Both the position numbers and the translations under genes were made by a program. The notes below the pieces were generated by a model. It was given only the letters and a program-made list of their open reading frames with translations, was not told the origin of the DNA and made no database searches. From Caulobacteraceae bacterium (GTDB lineage: Bacteria > Pseudomonadota > Alphaproteobacteria > Caulobacterales > Caulobacteraceae), in contig CANJPZ010000022.1 in NCBI GenBank assembly GCA_947476325.1, positions 1 through 36,743 of the forward strand: a stretch of DNA of 36,743 bases, read 5' to 3'. Shown here piece after piece: positions 19,906 to 29,568 of the stretch (position 1 is the stretch's first letter; the number at the start of each line of letters is the position of its first letter).

Positions 19906-20684
19906 CGGCGGAACAGCTCCAGGCCCTGCCATATGGCAAGGCTGATGACGAGGAAGCCGACCAGCCACGTCAGCAGACGAATGGGCAGGACCTTGGTGGT
20001 CCAACCCGCGATCGGAGCGGCAATAATGCCGCCGCCGATCAATCCTGCGATCGACCATGTCAGCTCTTTGAGTCCGTCGGCCTTCCAGCCCCCGAAAATC
20101 AGTGACCACAGGAAAGCTGCCGATACTGCGGTGGCGACAAAAAACTCGGCCGTGTTCACCGTACCGATCGCCTTGCGTGGATCAGACCCGGCGCCCAGCA
20201 GGGTGCCGGTCACAACCGGTCCCCAGCCTCCGCCGCCGATGGCGTCGAAAAAGCCGCCCACAAAGCCCAGAGGAAGCGGTCGCGTCCCGCCCAGCACCTT
20301 GGGCCGTGTCCCCCGCGCCGCGCGCCAGAGGATGACAACGCCCATCAATCCCAACCAGGCCGCGACGTACGGCCGGAGCATCTTGCCGTCAAGATTGGTG
20401 AGGACGTAGGCGCCGAGACCGCCGCCGACCACGCCGCCGATCGACAGGGCCAGCAACAGCTTCCACTCGATATTCTTGTAGGCGACGTGGGAAGCGGCCG
20501 AAGCCGCGCCGGTCGCGACCTTGGCCGCATGCACGCTGGCCGAGACACTGGCTGGCAGAACACCGAGCGACATCAATACGGTCGAGCAGACGACGCCGTA
20601 ACCCATGCCCAGGGCGCCATCGACAAGCTGAGCAACCACGCCCACCCCACCAAACCGCAGCAGATCAACAATATGAGGGTCCAT
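19902..20684 (-). CDS. TauE/SafE-family sulfite/sulfonate exporter-like permease
   Basis: This 260-residue polytopic membrane protein has about seven or eight hydrophobic helices. Family signatures are the two related halves with GALGMGYGVVCSTVLMSLG (about 23-41) and FFDAIGGGGWGPVVTGTLLG (about 145-164), which share the G-x-G-x-G/S-x-P/V pattern of TauE/SafE permeases. Members move sulfite, sulfoacetate or other small anions; the substrate here is unknown. It lies in its own unit, convergent with the transglutaminase gene and downstream of tRNA-Lys on the same strand. Confidence 0.9.
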   Translation of the reverse strand: MDPHIVDLLRFGGVGVVAQLVDGALGMGYGVVCSTVLMSLGVLPASVSASVHAAKVATGAASAASHVAYKNIEWKLLLALSIGGVVGGGLGAYVLTNLDGKMLRPYVAAWLGLMGVVILWRAARGTRPKVLGGTRPLPLGFVGGFFDAIGGGGWGPVVTGTLLGAGSDPRKAIGTVNTAEFFVATAVSAAFLWSLIFGGWKADGLKELTWSIAGLIGGGIIAAPIAGWTTKVLPIRLLTWLVGFLVISLAIWQGLELFRR

Positions 20685-20769
20685 GCGCGTTCAGCTCTCC
20701 GAACTCCCGTCCCGAGAGCCTTATCGTCATATCACCTAAAGGCCGAGCCGCCGCACGGCGCGCGATGAG

Positions 20770-20844
20770 TGGTAGGCCGGGAGGGAATCGAACCCTCGAC
20801 CATTCGATTAAAAGTCGAATGCTCTACCGCTGAGCTACCGGCCC
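20770..20844 (-). tRNA. tRNA-Lys (anticodon TTT)
   Basis: The minus strand folds into a full cloverleaf: acceptor GGGCCGG with CCGGCCT, D arm GCTC...GAGC, anticodon stem TTCGA/TCGAA with loop CTTTTAA (anticodon TTT), a 5-nt variable loop, T arm GAGGG-TTCGATT-CCCTC, discriminator A and an encoded CCA (20770-20772). The body is 72 nt plus CCA. It decodes AAA and AAG. Confidence 0.97.
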
Positions 20845-20933
20845 CCATCGCGAGGCGGCGGACCATAGTCGGGGCGCCACAGCTTCACAAGTCGGTGCTG
20901 GCGGGATTTTCGACGCAGAGCTAGTCTTGCCTC

Positions 20934-21512
20934 ATGCGCATCATCATCCCCCTTGCCGTTGTCGCCCTGACCGCCGGTTGCTCGAGCGTCAACAACCCCA
21001 GAGTCGCCGGTCAGCCCCGTAACTTTGAAAGCGCCGCCGCGACGCCGCTCTATGACATCAACGTCATCAAGACAAAGATCCCCGTCGTCCTGCTTGAGGC
21101 GCGCGACCGTCCGTACCAGCTGCCGACGCCGGTGACCTGCACGGAGATCGCCAGCCTGATCGCGCCGCTGGACGAGGCCCTTGGGCCGGATCTTGACCTG
21201 CCGCCCGACAAGGACCATCCGGGCCTCATTGCGCGCGGCGGCGTCTTGGCCGAGGGTGCTGTAGAAAGCGCGGCCGGCAGTCTGGTGCCCTTGCGCAGCT
21301 GGGTTCGGATGCTGTCCGGGGCCGAGCGCTATGACCGGGTGGTCAAGGAAGCCATTGTCGCGGGCGGAGCGCGCAGGGCTTTTCTCAAGGGCCTGGGCCA
21401 GGCCGCCCGATGCCGTCCGCCCGCCTCGCCGACAGCTCCGGCCCTCGCCGGTCAGATCGTCAATCCGATCGAGCCGAACAGCCGGCGGGCGCCACAGTAT
21501 CCCACCCGCTAG
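20934..21512 (+). CDS. Putative lipoprotein, function unknown
   Basis: The 192-residue protein has a short lipoprotein signal ([18 protein letters not shown]), lipobox LTAGC with Cys16, and a proline-rich, probably disordered C-terminus. A middle segment (about 60-150: [21 protein letters not shown] ... [13 protein letters not shown]) looks helical and contains three small Cys/Arg-rich clusters. I do not recognise a family. Similar small lipoproteins are common in Caulobacterales. No clear Shine-Dalgarno is seen. The stop overlaps the tgt stop tail-to-tail (CTAG, 21509-21512). Confidence 0.75.
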   Translation: MRIIIPLAVVALTAGCSSVNNPRVAGQPRNFESAAATPLYDINVIKTKIPVVLLEARDRPYQLPTPVTCTEIASLIAPLDEALGPDLDLPPDKDHPGLIARGGVLAEGAVESAAGSLVPLRSWVRMLSGAERYDRVVKEAIVAGGARRAFLKGLGQAARCRPPASPTAPALAGQIVNPIEPNSRRAPQYPTR

Positions 21513-22624
21513 TCGACGCCCTGCTGGGCCTTGAAGGCCTTCCGATAGGCATCCAGCCGGCCTTCGGCGATGGCCTGGCGCAGTTCGGACATCAGGGTCT
21601 GGAAGAAGGCGATGTTGTGCCAGGACAACATCACTTGAGCGAGAAGTTCTTCTGATTTAACAAGGTGATGCAAATAGGCTTTCGAGTAGTTTCGTGACGC
21701 CGGACAGGGCACGCTGGCGTCCAGCGGCGTGTCGTCTTCGGCAAACCTGGCGTTCTTCAGATTGACGGGGCCCGAGCGGGTCCAGGCCTGGCCATGACGG
21801 CCGGACCGGGTGGGCAGGACGCAGTCGAACATGTCGACGCCACGGACCACCGCCTCGACCAGATCAATCGGCTTGCCGACGCCCATAAGGTAGCGGGGAC
21901 GGTCGGCGGGAAGCATGGCCGGCGCGTAGTCCAGAACCTCGCACATGGCCTCATGCCCCTCGCCGACCGCCAGACCGCCCAGGGCGTAGCCGTCGAAACC
22001 AGTCTCGATCAGGCGATCGGCTGACTCGCGCCGCAGGGCCTCAAAGGTGGAGCCCTGCTGGATGCCGAACAAAACCTGGGCATCGCGGGTCCCGAACGCG
22101 GCCTTTGAGCGTTTGCCCCAGCGCGCAGACAGCTCCATCGCCGCGCGGGCCCGGGCTTCCTCGGCGGGCCAGGACACGCACTCGTCCAGTTGCATGACGA
22201 TGTCGGAACCCAGCAGGTCGGCCTGGATTTCGATCGAGCGTTCAGGTGAAAGGACATGGCGCGAGCCATCGATGTGGCTCTGAAAGGTGACCGCATCCTC
22301 GGTAACCTTGGAGATTTTGGACAGCGACATGACCTGAAAGCCGCCGGAGTCGGTCAAGATCGGCCGCTCCCAGCGCATGAAACGGTGCAAGCCGCCCAGG
22401 CGGGCGATTCGCTCGGCGCCCGGCCGCAACATCAGGTGATAGGTGTTGCCCAGAATGATGTCGGCGCCAGCCTCACGCACCTGATCCACCGTCAGGGCCT
22501 TGACCGTTGCGGCGGTTCCGACGGGCATGAAGGCGGGCGTGTGAATGTCACCACGGGGCGTCTTCAGAACGCCCGTCCGCGCCGCACCGTCAGTCGCGGC
22601 GATCTGGAAGGGAAAGGCGCTCAT
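21509..22624 (-). CDS. tgt: tRNA-guanine(34) transglycosylase
   Basis: Tgt exchanges G34 of GUN-anticodon tRNAs for preQ1, and QueA next door then acts on the inserted base. The 371-residue TIM barrel (start ATG at 22624, overlapping the queA TGA as ATGA; an ATG at 22636 would add four residues) has the general base Asp92 (ILTDSGGFQ) and the nucleophile Asp267 ([16 protein letters not shown]). The C-terminal zinc subdomain is unusual. The consensus C-x-C-x-x-C...H appears as [10 protein letters not shown], so only Cys307 and His336 of the four expected ligands remain (Val305 and Ser310 replace Cys). The reading frame through this stretch is intact, so it is not a frameshift. Confidence 0.95.
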   Translation of the reverse strand: MSAFPFQIAATDGAARTGVLKTPRGDIHTPAFMPVGTAATVKALTVDQVREAGADIILGNTYHLMLRPGAERIARLGGLHRFMRWERPILTDSGGFQVMSLSKISKVTEDAVTFQSHIDGSRHVLSPERSIEIQADLLGSDIVMQLDECVSWPAEEARARAAMELSARWGKRSKAAFGTRDAQVLFGIQQGSTFEALRRESADRLIETGFDGYALGGLAVGEGHEAMCEVLDYAPAMLPADRPRYLMGVGKPIDLVEAVVRGVDMFDCVLPTRSGRHGQAWTRSGPVNLKNARFAEDDTPLDASVPCPASRNYSKAYLHHLVKSEELLAQVMLSWHNIAFFQTLMSELRQAIAEGRLDAYRKAFKAQQGVD

Positions 22625-23697
22625 GCCGCGCGCCATAACAGGCTGGCGTCGCCGTAGGAATAGAACTGGTAGCCGGACTGAATGGCATGGGCGTAGGCGG
22701 CCTTCATCACGCTGGTCCCGGCAAAGGCGCTAACCAGCATGAACAGTGTCGACTTCGGCAGGTGGAAGTTGCTGAGCAGGGCGTCGGCGGCGCGAAACCG
22801 GTAGCCGGGCGTGATGAAGATCGCCGTCTCGGCCGCGAACGGATGGATTTCCCCGGCCGCGTCCGCCGCGCTTTCCAACAGGCGCAGCGAGGTCGTGCCG
22901 ACACAGACGATCCGCCCGCCCGTCGCGCGAACGGCGTTCAGGGCACGGGCCGTCGCGGGGCTGACCTGACCATACTCGGGATGCATACGGTGGTCGGCGG
23001 TGTCGTCCACCTTGACCGGCAGGAAGGTGCCCGCGCCGACGTGCAGTGTCACATAGTGCAGGCTAACGCCGGCGCGGGCGACGGCGTCCAGCAGCCCAGG
23101 CGTGAAGTGCAAGCCCGCCGTCGGCGCAGCCACAGAGCCGTCCTCGCGGGCATAGACGGTCTGGTAATCGGCCAGATCGCGATCATCCTCGGCCCGTTTG
23201 GAGGCGATGTAGGGCGGCAGGGGCATGACGCCCAGACTGGCGATCGCCAGGGTGAGATCAGGGTCGGCGATATCGAAGGCCAAGGTCACTTCGCCGCCCT
23301 CGCCCTTGGATTCGAGCGTGGCGTCGAGAAAAGCGCCGGCGCAGCCGCGATCAGTATTCTGGCCGAACCGGACGCGGTCACCGGGCTTGAGGCGCTTTCC
23401 GGGGCGCATGAAGGCCGTCCAGCGGTTCGGCGACAGTTTGCGATGCAGCGTGGCCTCAACACGGATGACGGTTCCCTCCCGCTCGCGGGTTCCCGAAAGT
23501 CTCGCAGGAATGACGCGGGTGTCGTTGAAGACCATGGCGTCACCAGGCCTCAGGAAGGACGGCAGATCGGTCATGACCTTGTCGGCCAGACCGCCGCCAG
23601 GGCTCACCACCAGCAGGCGCGCAGCGTCGCGTGGTTCGGAAGGGCGCAGGGCGATGCGATCTTCGGGCAGTTCAAAATCGAAATCGCTTACTCGCAT
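22621..23697 (-). CDS. queA: S-adenosylmethionine:tRNA ribosyltransferase-isomerase
   Basis: QueA transfers and isomerises the ribosyl group of SAM onto preQ1-tRNA to form epoxyqueuosine. With the ATG at 23697 the protein has 358 residues and starts [20 protein letters not shown], the family's standard N-terminus; longer frames upstream are unconserved. Further signatures are [14 protein letters not shown] (about 59-72), [29 protein letters not shown] and HPEYGQV. It forms an operon with tgt (4-base overlap) and is divergent from the lipoprotein gene at 23794 with only 96 bp between them, which must hold both promoters. Confidence 0.96.
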   Translation of the reverse strand: MRVSDFDFELPEDRIALRPSEPRDAARLLVVSPGGGLADKVMTDLPSFLRPGDAMVFNDTRVIPARLSGTREREGTVIRVEATLHRKLSPNRWTAFMRPGKRLKPGDRVRFGQNTDRGCAGAFLDATLESKGEGGEVTLAFDIADPDLTLAIASLGVMPLPPYIASKRAEDDRDLADYQTVYAREDGSVAAPTAGLHFTPGLLDAVARAGVSLHYVTLHVGAGTFLPVKVDDTADHRMHPEYGQVSPATARALNAVRATGGRIVCVGTTSLRLLESAADAAGEIHPFAAETAIFITPGYRFRAADALLSNFHLPKSTLFMLVSAFAGTSVMKAAYAHAIQSGYQFYSYGDASLLWRAA

Positions 23698-23793
23698 GGC
23701 GCCGATGCGCCAGATCGCGGGCCCCGCGTCAAGCGCGATGGACAAGATCGCATCCAGGGTGGAAACAGGAGCGGGTCTTTGGGAGTCTGTTTG

Positions 23794-24375
23794 GTGAAGC
23801 TTGGGGTTGTGCTCGCGGTTGTCGTGGTGACCTTGCTGGGCATTGCCGGATGCAAGCGCGGCGGTGAAACCCCGCAGCCCAAGACGGGCGCCGGAGTCGC
23901 AATCCAGGTCCCGACCGGATACCAGCACGACCCGGCCTTTGACGCAGCGGGCTACTACATGCCGGCTGCCCCGATCCAGGTCGGGAATTTCAAGCTCAAC
24001 ACCATCTCCATGGGCGCCGAGAGTGATTTCGCCCAGTGGGAAAAGGGCGAGCGGGAAAGTCTGTTCGGCCCAATCCTGATCCAGTTCGACGACATGAGCA
24101 GTCCAGCCGTCACCAACGAGATGGGCGGCCAGGGGCGCGAAAAGACCCTGCGCCTGCTGCCCGCAGGCTACCGGTTGTTTCCAGGCGAGGTCAGCTTCAA
24201 GAGCGCCGACCCGGCCCTTGGGGAAGTGGCGTTCACGGGCGCATTTGATCAGGCGGCGCTGGCCGATGCCAAAAAAGTGACGACCAGCGGCAACGCCAGC
24301 GTCCTACACGGCGATCTGCAGATCGGCGCCCTCAAGTTTCCGGGCGTAACCTTGACCTACTGGGCGGGCGACTGA
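23794..24375 (+). CDS. Putative lipoprotein, function unknown
   Basis: A GTG start at 23794 (GGGAG 8 nt upstream) gives 193 residues: a lipoprotein signal [20 protein letters not shown] with Cys20, then a globular domain with [24 protein letters not shown] and a C-terminus rich in beta-strand-like segments ending [17 protein letters not shown] do not recognise the family. It stands alone between divergent queA and convergent ppi genes, so no operon context helps. Confidence 0.8.
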   Translation: MKLGVVLAVVVVTLLGIAGCKRGGETPQPKTGAGVAIQVPTGYQHDPAFDAAGYYMPAAPIQVGNFKLNTISMGAESDFAQWEKGERESLFGPILIQFDDMSSPAVTNEMGGQGREKTLRLLPAGYRLFPGEVSFKSADPALGEVAFTGAFDQAALADAKKVTTSGNASVLHGDLQIGALKFPGVTLTYWAGD

Positions 24376-24736
24376 CGCCTTTCGGGCGGAAACTGTCAGC
24401 ATTTTCAGCTTTTTTCGAGGTTTGATGCATGAACCGGCGAGGCGCCGCATGCGTGAATTCCTTGTCCACAAAGGATTTCTTCGCATTGACCGGCTGTGAG
24501 AGGCGCAAAAGTCGTCAGTTTTCCGACAGCCGGTTTCAGCGCCCCGGCAGCCCTTTACAGAGCGCCGGCATTTTTGCGGCCGCACGCAACAGTTCAGCAC
24601 CGCCACACAGTCATGCGATTTCAGCCCGGCGCTGGAGCCGGCGGGGAAATGTGGGTGATTTTGCATATGGCCTGATAGGCTGAGGGCCGAACGCCCCAGG
24701 CTGCAAGTCCTGTTTCGTCATACGGCAGGGCCGGTG
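24376..24736. other. 361-bp convergent intergenic region with inverted repeats, no gene called
   Basis: This region lies between two converging genes (the lipoprotein on plus, a cyclophilin on minus). It is less G+C-rich than its neighbours. It contains a perfect 9-bp inverted repeat ACCGGCTGT (24489-24497) / ACAGCCGGT (24526-24534) whose loop contains AAAA...TTTT arms, and a CGCC-TTTCG-GGCG hairpin right after the lipoprotein stop (near 24377). The short ORFs that fit here have poor starts and no recognisable sequence. It may hold terminators or a small structured RNA; I see no match to a known RNA family. Confidence 0.35.
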
Positions 24737-25201
24737 TCAGGCGTCCGCGGCGACCTTGGCGGACAGGATCTTGCCGGGGGCGCGGGGCGGCTCGCCCTTG
24801 GGCAGGGCGTCGACCGCCTCCATGCCGTCGGTCACCACGCCCCAGGCAGTGTACTGGTTGTCCAGGAAGGTCGCATCATCCAGGCAGATGAAGAACTGGC
24901 TGTTGGCGGTGTCGGGCATGTTGGTTCGGGCCATGGAGCAGACGCCACGCACATGAGGCTCTTTCGAGAACTCGGCCTTGAGGTTCGGCTTTTTGGAGCC
25001 GCCGCGGCCGGTGCCGGTCGGATCGCCGCCCTGGGCCATGAAGCCGGGGATGACACGGTGGAAGACCACGCCGTCATAAAAGCCCTCGCGCGCCAACTCC
25101 TTGATCCGCGCCACATGGCCGGGGGCAAGATCGGGACGCAGGTCGATGGTCACCGTGCCGGTGTCCAGGGTGAGGATGAGGGTATTTTCGGGATCAGCCA
25201 T
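24737..25201 (-). CDS. Cytosolic peptidyl-prolyl cis-trans isomerase (cyclophilin)
   Basis: This 154-residue cyclophilin has no signal peptide. The active-site signature VVFHRVIPGFMAQGGDPTGTG (about 45-65) contains the catalytic Arg, and NSQFFI and FLDNQYTAWGVV complete the fold. A strong AGGAG lies 6 nt before the ATG at 25201. It follows the exported cyclophilin gene by 30 bp on the same strand, making a cytosolic/exported pair like PpiB/PpiA. Confidence 0.95.
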   Translation of the reverse strand: MADPENTLILTLDTGTVTIDLRPDLAPGHVARIKELAREGFYDGVVFHRVIPGFMAQGGDPTGTGRGGSKKPNLKAEFSKEPHVRGVCSMARTNMPDTANSQFFICLDDATFLDNQYTAWGVVTDGMEAVDALPKGEPPRAPGKILSAKVAADA

Positions 25202-25231
25202 TACGGGCTCCTGACTTGAATTGGCCCGTAG

Positions 25232-26194
25232 CTATTCAACAGAGACGGGGATGTCGAGCTTGCAGATATCGACATTGGCGCCCTGAGCCTTGCGCCAGCC
25301 TTCGGCGTAGGTGCGAAACTCGGGCGAAGTGGTTTCCATAACCACGATCTTCGGACGTTCCGCCGCCGGGATATCAGCCAGCATTCGCACTTTGATCATC
25401 ACATCCATCGGCTCGGACGGCGGCTCACCGAGCTTGATGGCGCGAACCACATTTAGGCCTGACAGCACCCGTCCAAACACCGTGTAGTTGCCATTCAGCG
25501 ACGGATAGGTCTGGCGCATAAGGAAGAACTGGCTATTGGCGGAATTGTCTTCGGACCCGCGCGCCATGCCCAGAACGCCGGGGCAGAACAGGCCGCTAGC
25601 CGGAACCGCGCCGTCAGCAGTGATCGCCATCTGGGCGTCAGGCTGGCTCTGAATGGGAACGCTGGAGACAAAGCCGGTAAAGCCCTGGGCGCTGATAAGC
25701 GGCGTAAAGGGCGTGGTGGGTCTGCGCCGGAAGGAGAATTCGCCGTTCAGGTCCGGCAGGGCCGAAGCGCCCTCGCCGTTGTTCTGCGGATCGCCCGTCT
25801 GGGCCATGAATTCGTCGATGACCCGGAAGAACTTGAGCCCGTCGTAGAACTGGGCTCGAGCTAGGCGCTTGATGCGCTCGACATGCGCCGGGGCCAGAAT
25901 GGGATCGAGTTCAGCGATGATTTGACCCTTGGTGGTATCGATCACCAGGGTGTTTTCAGGATCAGGGCGTCGCCAGCCAGGCGATGGCCCGGCCAGGGCG
26001 TCGGGAACGCGAACTGTTGGCGACGGCGCGAGCAGCGGCGGCGCCACAGTATCGATGGCAGCAGGCGCCGCCGCGTCGGGCATTTCAGCCCGGCGAGGGC
26101 CAAAAATCTTGCCAAGAATCTGCGGCGACGCAGCCTGCGGCGAGAGAAACAGCGCGCCGAAAAACGCGGCCAGGGTCAGGTTTCGAATGTTCAT
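25232..26194 (-). CDS. Exported peptidyl-prolyl cis-trans isomerase (cyclophilin)
   Basis: The ATG at 26194, ten bases after the coaD stop, gives 320 residues. The protein has a signal peptide (MNIRNLTLAAFFGALFLSPQAAS), a proline/alanine-rich linker (about 30-70), and a cyclophilin domain from VIDTTKGQIIAELDPI (about 83) to about 290, containing KFFRVIDEFMAQTGDPQNNG and NSQFFLM. FFRV replaces the usual FHRV, so the His is lost but the catalytic Arg is kept. A C-terminal tail with one Cys follows. It is likely periplasmic or membrane-associated and acts in folding of exported proteins. A 30-residue upstream extension in the same frame overlaps coaD and is unlikely. Confidence 0.92.
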   Translation of the reverse strand: MNIRNLTLAAFFGALFLSPQAASPQILGKIFGPRRAEMPDAAAPAAIDTVAPPLLAPSPTVRVPDALAGPSPGWRRPDPENTLVIDTTKGQIIAELDPILAPAHVERIKRLARAQFYDGLKFFRVIDEFMAQTGDPQNNGEGASALPDLNGEFSFRRRPTTPFTPLISAQGFTGFVSSVPIQSQPDAQMAITADGAVPASGLFCPGVLGMARGSEDNSANSQFFLMRQTYPSLNGNYTVFGRVLSGLNVVRAIKLGEPPSEPMDVMIKVRMLADIPAAERPKIVVMETTSPEFRTYAEGWRKAQGANVDICKLDIPVSVE

Positions 26195-26204
26195 GGTCCC
26201 CGCT

Positions 26205-26693
26205 TCAGGCGCCCATCTTGGCGCGCAGCTTGACCGCGACCTGTGGCGGCACGAAGGCAGAAATATCGCCGCCCAGCGCCGCAATTTCCTTGACCAGCCG
26301 CGAGGCGACCGCCTGGTGCCGGGGGTCGGCCATCAGGAAGACGGTCTCGATATTGCGATCCAGCTGCTGATTCATCGCCGTCATCTGGAACTCGTACTCA
26401 AAGTCGGCGACGGCGCGCAGACCCCGCACGATGATGCTGGCGCCGACTTCGCGGGCGAAGTGGACCAGCAGGGTGTCAAAGGGTTTGACCACGATTTCAG
26501 CGCCGGTGAGTCCGGCCGTCTGCTCGCGAAGAATATCGACCCGTTCTTCAAGTGAAAACAGCGGTCCCTTGCCGGTGTTGATGGCCACACCGATGACGAG
26601 ACGGTCGACGAGCTTTACGGCCCGGCCGATAATGTCCAGGTGCCCGTTGGTCACGGGATCGAAGGTGCCGGGGTAAAGGGCTGTCCGGATCAT
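26205..26693 (-). CDS. coaD: Phosphopantetheine adenylyltransferase
   Basis: CoaD makes dephospho-CoA from 4'-phosphopantetheine and ATP. The 162 residues match the family's length. The nucleotidyltransferase motif [16 protein letters not shown] (T-x-x-H type, with His18) is at about 7-22, [15 protein letters not shown] at about 90-104, and the C-terminal [12 protein letters not shown] corresponds to the ISSTxVR motif region. The ATG overlaps the gyrA stop (ATGA, 26690-26693), so it is translated with gyrA. Confidence 0.96.
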   Translation of the reverse strand: MIRTALYPGTFDPVTNGHLDIIGRAVKLVDRLVIGVAINTGKGPLFSLEERVDILREQTAGLTGAEIVVKPFDTLLVHFAREVGASIIVRGLRAVADFEYEFQMTAMNQQLDRNIETVFLMADPRHQAVASRLVKEIAALGGDISAFVPPQVAVKLRAKMGA

Positions 26694-29461
26694 TCCGCCG
26701 TCTCTTCCCCTTCAGCGCCGTCAATATCATCGGCGTCATCGCTGCCGCCGCTCTCGGCCAGACGTTCGACCGATACCACATGTTCGTTCTCGGCCGTGCG
26801 GAAGACGATGACGCCTTGCGTGTTGCGCGCGGCGATGCGGATCTGGCTGACGGGACAGCGGATCAACTGGCCCTGGTCGGTGACCAGCAGGATTTCGTCA
26901 CCATTTTCGACCGGGAACGAGGCGACGAGACGGCCACCCTTGCGCGACAGGTCGTGGGCGATAAGCCCCTGCCCGCCCCGTCCTGAACGGCGGTAGTCGT
27001 AGGCTGAGGTGCGTTTGCCAAAGCCTTCGGCCGACAGCGTCAGGATGAATTCCTCGGCCGCGCCCAGTTCGACGATGCGTTCAGGGGTCAGGCTGGCTTC
27101 TCCGGCGTCTTCCTCGTCGTCCTCGACAGCGGCCGGCGCTTCATCGCCATCATCAACACCGGCGGCGCGCAGCAGGGCGCGGGCGTGCTTGAGATAAGCG
27201 GTCCGCTCGGCCGGCGCTGCGTCGACCGAGTTGAGGATGGCCATGGAGATGACCTCGTCGCCTTCGGCCAGGCGCACACCGCGCACGCCGGTGGAATCGC
27301 GGCCCACGAAGACCCGGATATCGTCCACCGGGAAGCGGATACAGCGGCCCAAGCTGGTGGTCAGCAACACGTCCTGCTGAGGCGTGCACAGGGAAACCCC
27401 GATGATGGAGTCGCCCTCGTCCAGCTTCATGGCGATCTTGCCGGCGCGGTTGACGTTGACGAAATCCGACAGCTTGTTGCGCCGCGCGTTACCCGATTTC
27501 GTGGCGAACATCAGGTCATAGCGGTCCCACTGGGCCTCATCTTCCGGCAACGGCAGGATCGAGGTGATGGTCTCGCCCGGCTCGATGGGCAGCAGGTTGA
27601 TAAAGGCCTTGCCGCGCGAGGTGGGCGTGCCCTGGGGCAGCCTCCAGACCTTGAGCTTGTAGGCCTTGCCGCCAGAGGAGAAGAACAGCACCGGCGCATG
27701 GGTCGAGGCCGAGAAGACGCGGGTGACCGCATCCTCGTCCTTGGTGGCCATGCCCGAGCGGCCTTTTCCGCCGCGATGCTGGGTGCGGTAAATGGCCAGC
27801 GGCGTGCGCTTCACATAACCGCCGTGGGTGACGGTGATGACCATGTCCTCACGGGCGATAAGGTCTTCGTCCTCGACGTCGGCGTCGCCGTCGACGATCT
27901 GGCTGCGGCGCGGGACGGCAAAGGCCTCGCGCACGGCGACCAGTTCGTCACGGACAATGCCCATGATCCGGTCGCGTGAGCCCAGAATCTCAAGGAAGCC
28001 CTTGATGGCCCCGGAAAGTTCGGTGGCCTCGGCGAAGATTTCCTCGCGGCCCAGGCCGGTGAGACGCGACAGGGTCAGCGCCAGGATGGCGCGGGCCTGC
28101 TCGTCAGTCAGCCGAACCCGGCCTTGCTCGACAATCACCGTGCGGGGATCCTGGATCAGATCGATCAGCGGGGTCATGTCGCCGGACGGCCAGTCCTTGG
28201 CCAGCAGGCGCTCGCGCGCCTCGGCCGGATCGGCCGAAGAGCGGATGATGTGGATGACCTCGTCGATATTGACGACGGCGATGGCCAGACCGACCAGGAC
28301 GTGACCGCGATCGCGGGCCTTGTTGAGTTCAAAGCGGGTGCGGCGGAACACGACCTCTTCCCGGAACTCGATGAAGACCCTGATCATCTCCTTCAGGCCC
28401 ATCTGTTCGGGCCGTCCGTGGTTGAGCGCCAGCATGTTGACGCCAAAACTGCTCTGCAGGGGCGTGTAGCGATAGAGCTGGTTGAGCACGACATCGCCGG
28501 CCGCTTCGCGCTTGAGCTCAATGACCACCCGGATGCCCGAGCGGTCGCTCTCGTCGCGCAGGTCGCCGATGCCTTCGATCTTTTTCTCGCGCACCAGTTC
28601 GGCGATGCGCTCGACCATGCCGGCCTTGTTCACCTGGTAAGGCACCGAGGTGATGATGATGGCCTCGCGGCCGGCGCGGATTTCCTCGATCGTCGCTTCA
28701 CCGCGCATGATCACCGAGCCGCGGCCGGTCATCAGGGCCTGGCGGGCGCCAGTGCGACCGATGATCAGGCCGCCGGTCGGAAAGTCGGGTCCCGGCACGA
28801 TGTCCAGCAGTTCATCGACGGGGACATCCGGATTGGCGACATAGGCCAGGCACGCATCGACGATCTCGCCCAGATTATGGGGCGGAATATTGGTAGCCAT
28901 GCCGACGGCGATGCCGCCCGAGCCGTTGACCAGCAGGTTGGGAATACGGGCCGGCAGGACGACGGGTTCCTGTTCCTTGCCGTCGTAGCTTTCCTTGAAA
29001 TCGACGGAATCCTTGTCGATGTCCTCGAGCAGGGCCTCAGCCGCCTTGGTCATGCGGCACTCGGTATAGCGCATCGCGGCAGGGGGATCGTTATCGATCG
29101 AGCCGAAGTTGCCCTGACCGTCCACCAGCAACAGGCCCAGCGAGAAGGGCTGGGCCATGCGGACCAGCGCGTCATAGATCGACTGGTCGCCGTGAGGGTG
29201 AAGCTTGCCCAGCACATCGCCAACGACGCGGGCCGATTTCGAGTAGGACCGGTCCGAGCCCATGTTGAGCTCGTGCATGGTATAGAGAATGCGCCGGTGC
29301 ACGGGCTTGAGTCCGTCGCGCGCGTCCGGAAGGGCGCGGGAGACAATGACGCTCATGGCGTAGTCGAGGTACGAGCGCTTGAGCTCTGTCTCGATGAAAA
29401 TCGGCTCGATATCCCCGCGCGAGGCCGGGATCGGGTGGTCGGTTTGTTCGTCGTCGGTCAA
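26690..29461 (-). CDS. gyrA: DNA gyrase subunit A
   Basis: The 923-residue subunit breaks and rejoins DNA in the supercoiling enzyme. The catalytic Tyr is Tyr132 ([10 protein letters not shown]). The GyrA box QHRGGKG (561-567) in the C-terminal pinwheel domain separates it from ParC. The C-terminal domain has an acidic insert ([19 protein letters not shown]). In the quinolone-determining region the sequence is [10 protein letters not shown], so Gln93 stands at the position of E. coli Ser83, while Asp97 (Asp87 equivalent) is kept. Translation starts at a TTG (29461) with no clear Shine-Dalgarno; the following MTDDEQT-like start fits the family. It heads an operon with coaD and the cyclophilins. 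Confidence 0.97.
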   Translation of the reverse strand: MTDDEQTDHPIPASRGDIEPIFIETELKRSYLDYAMSVIVSRALPDARDGLKPVHRRILYTMHELNMGSDRSYSKSARVVGDVLGKLHPHGDQSIYDALVRMAQPFSLGLLLVDGQGNFGSIDNDPPAAMRYTECRMTKAAEALLEDIDKDSVDFKESYDGKEQEPVVLPARIPNLLVNGSGGIAVGMATNIPPHNLGEIVDACLAYVANPDVPVDELLDIVPGPDFPTGGLIIGRTGARQALMTGRGSVIMRGEATIEEIRAGREAIIITSVPYQVNKAGMVERIAELVREKKIEGIGDLRDESDRSGIRVVIELKREAAGDVVLNQLYRYTPLQSSFGVNMLALNHGRPEQMGLKEMIRVFIEFREEVVFRRTRFELNKARDRGHVLVGLAIAVVNIDEVIHIIRSSADPAEARERLLAKDWPSGDMTPLIDLIQDPRTVIVEQGRVRLTDEQARAILALTLSRLTGLGREEIFAEATELSGAIKGFLEILGSRDRIMGIVRDELVAVREAFAVPRRSQIVDGDADVEDEDLIAREDMVITVTHGGYVKRTPLAIYRTQHRGGKGRSGMATKDEDAVTRVFSASTHAPVLFFSSGGKAYKLKVWRLPQGTPTSRGKAFINLLPIEPGETITSILPLPEDEAQWDRYDLMFATKSGNARRNKLSDFVNVNRAGKIAMKLDEGDSIIGVSLCTPQQDVLLTTSLGRCIRFPVDDIRVFVGRDSTGVRGVRLAEGDEVISMAILNSVDAAPAERTAYLKHARALLRAAGVDDGDEAPAAVEDDEEDAGEASLTPERIVELGAAEEFILTLSAEGFGKRTSAYDYRRSGRGGQGLIAHDLSRKGGRLVASFPVENGDEILLVTDQGQLIRCPVSQIRIAARNTQGVIVFRTAENEHVVSVERLAESGGSDDADDIDGAEGEETAE

Positions 29462-29568
29462 GGGGAATAAAGCGCTTTCAGCCGTGGAATCGGGAGCGTA
29501 TCTTGTCCCCAGTTGTTAGCATCTGCAGCGCTGCGGTGCAAAAGACTCGAGCCTTAGAGGAGGCGAAT

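Noticed and set aside
24304-24683. Short open frames on both strands in the convergent spacer
   Set aside because: Poor starts, no recognisable sequence, and one overlaps the end of the lipoprotein gene.
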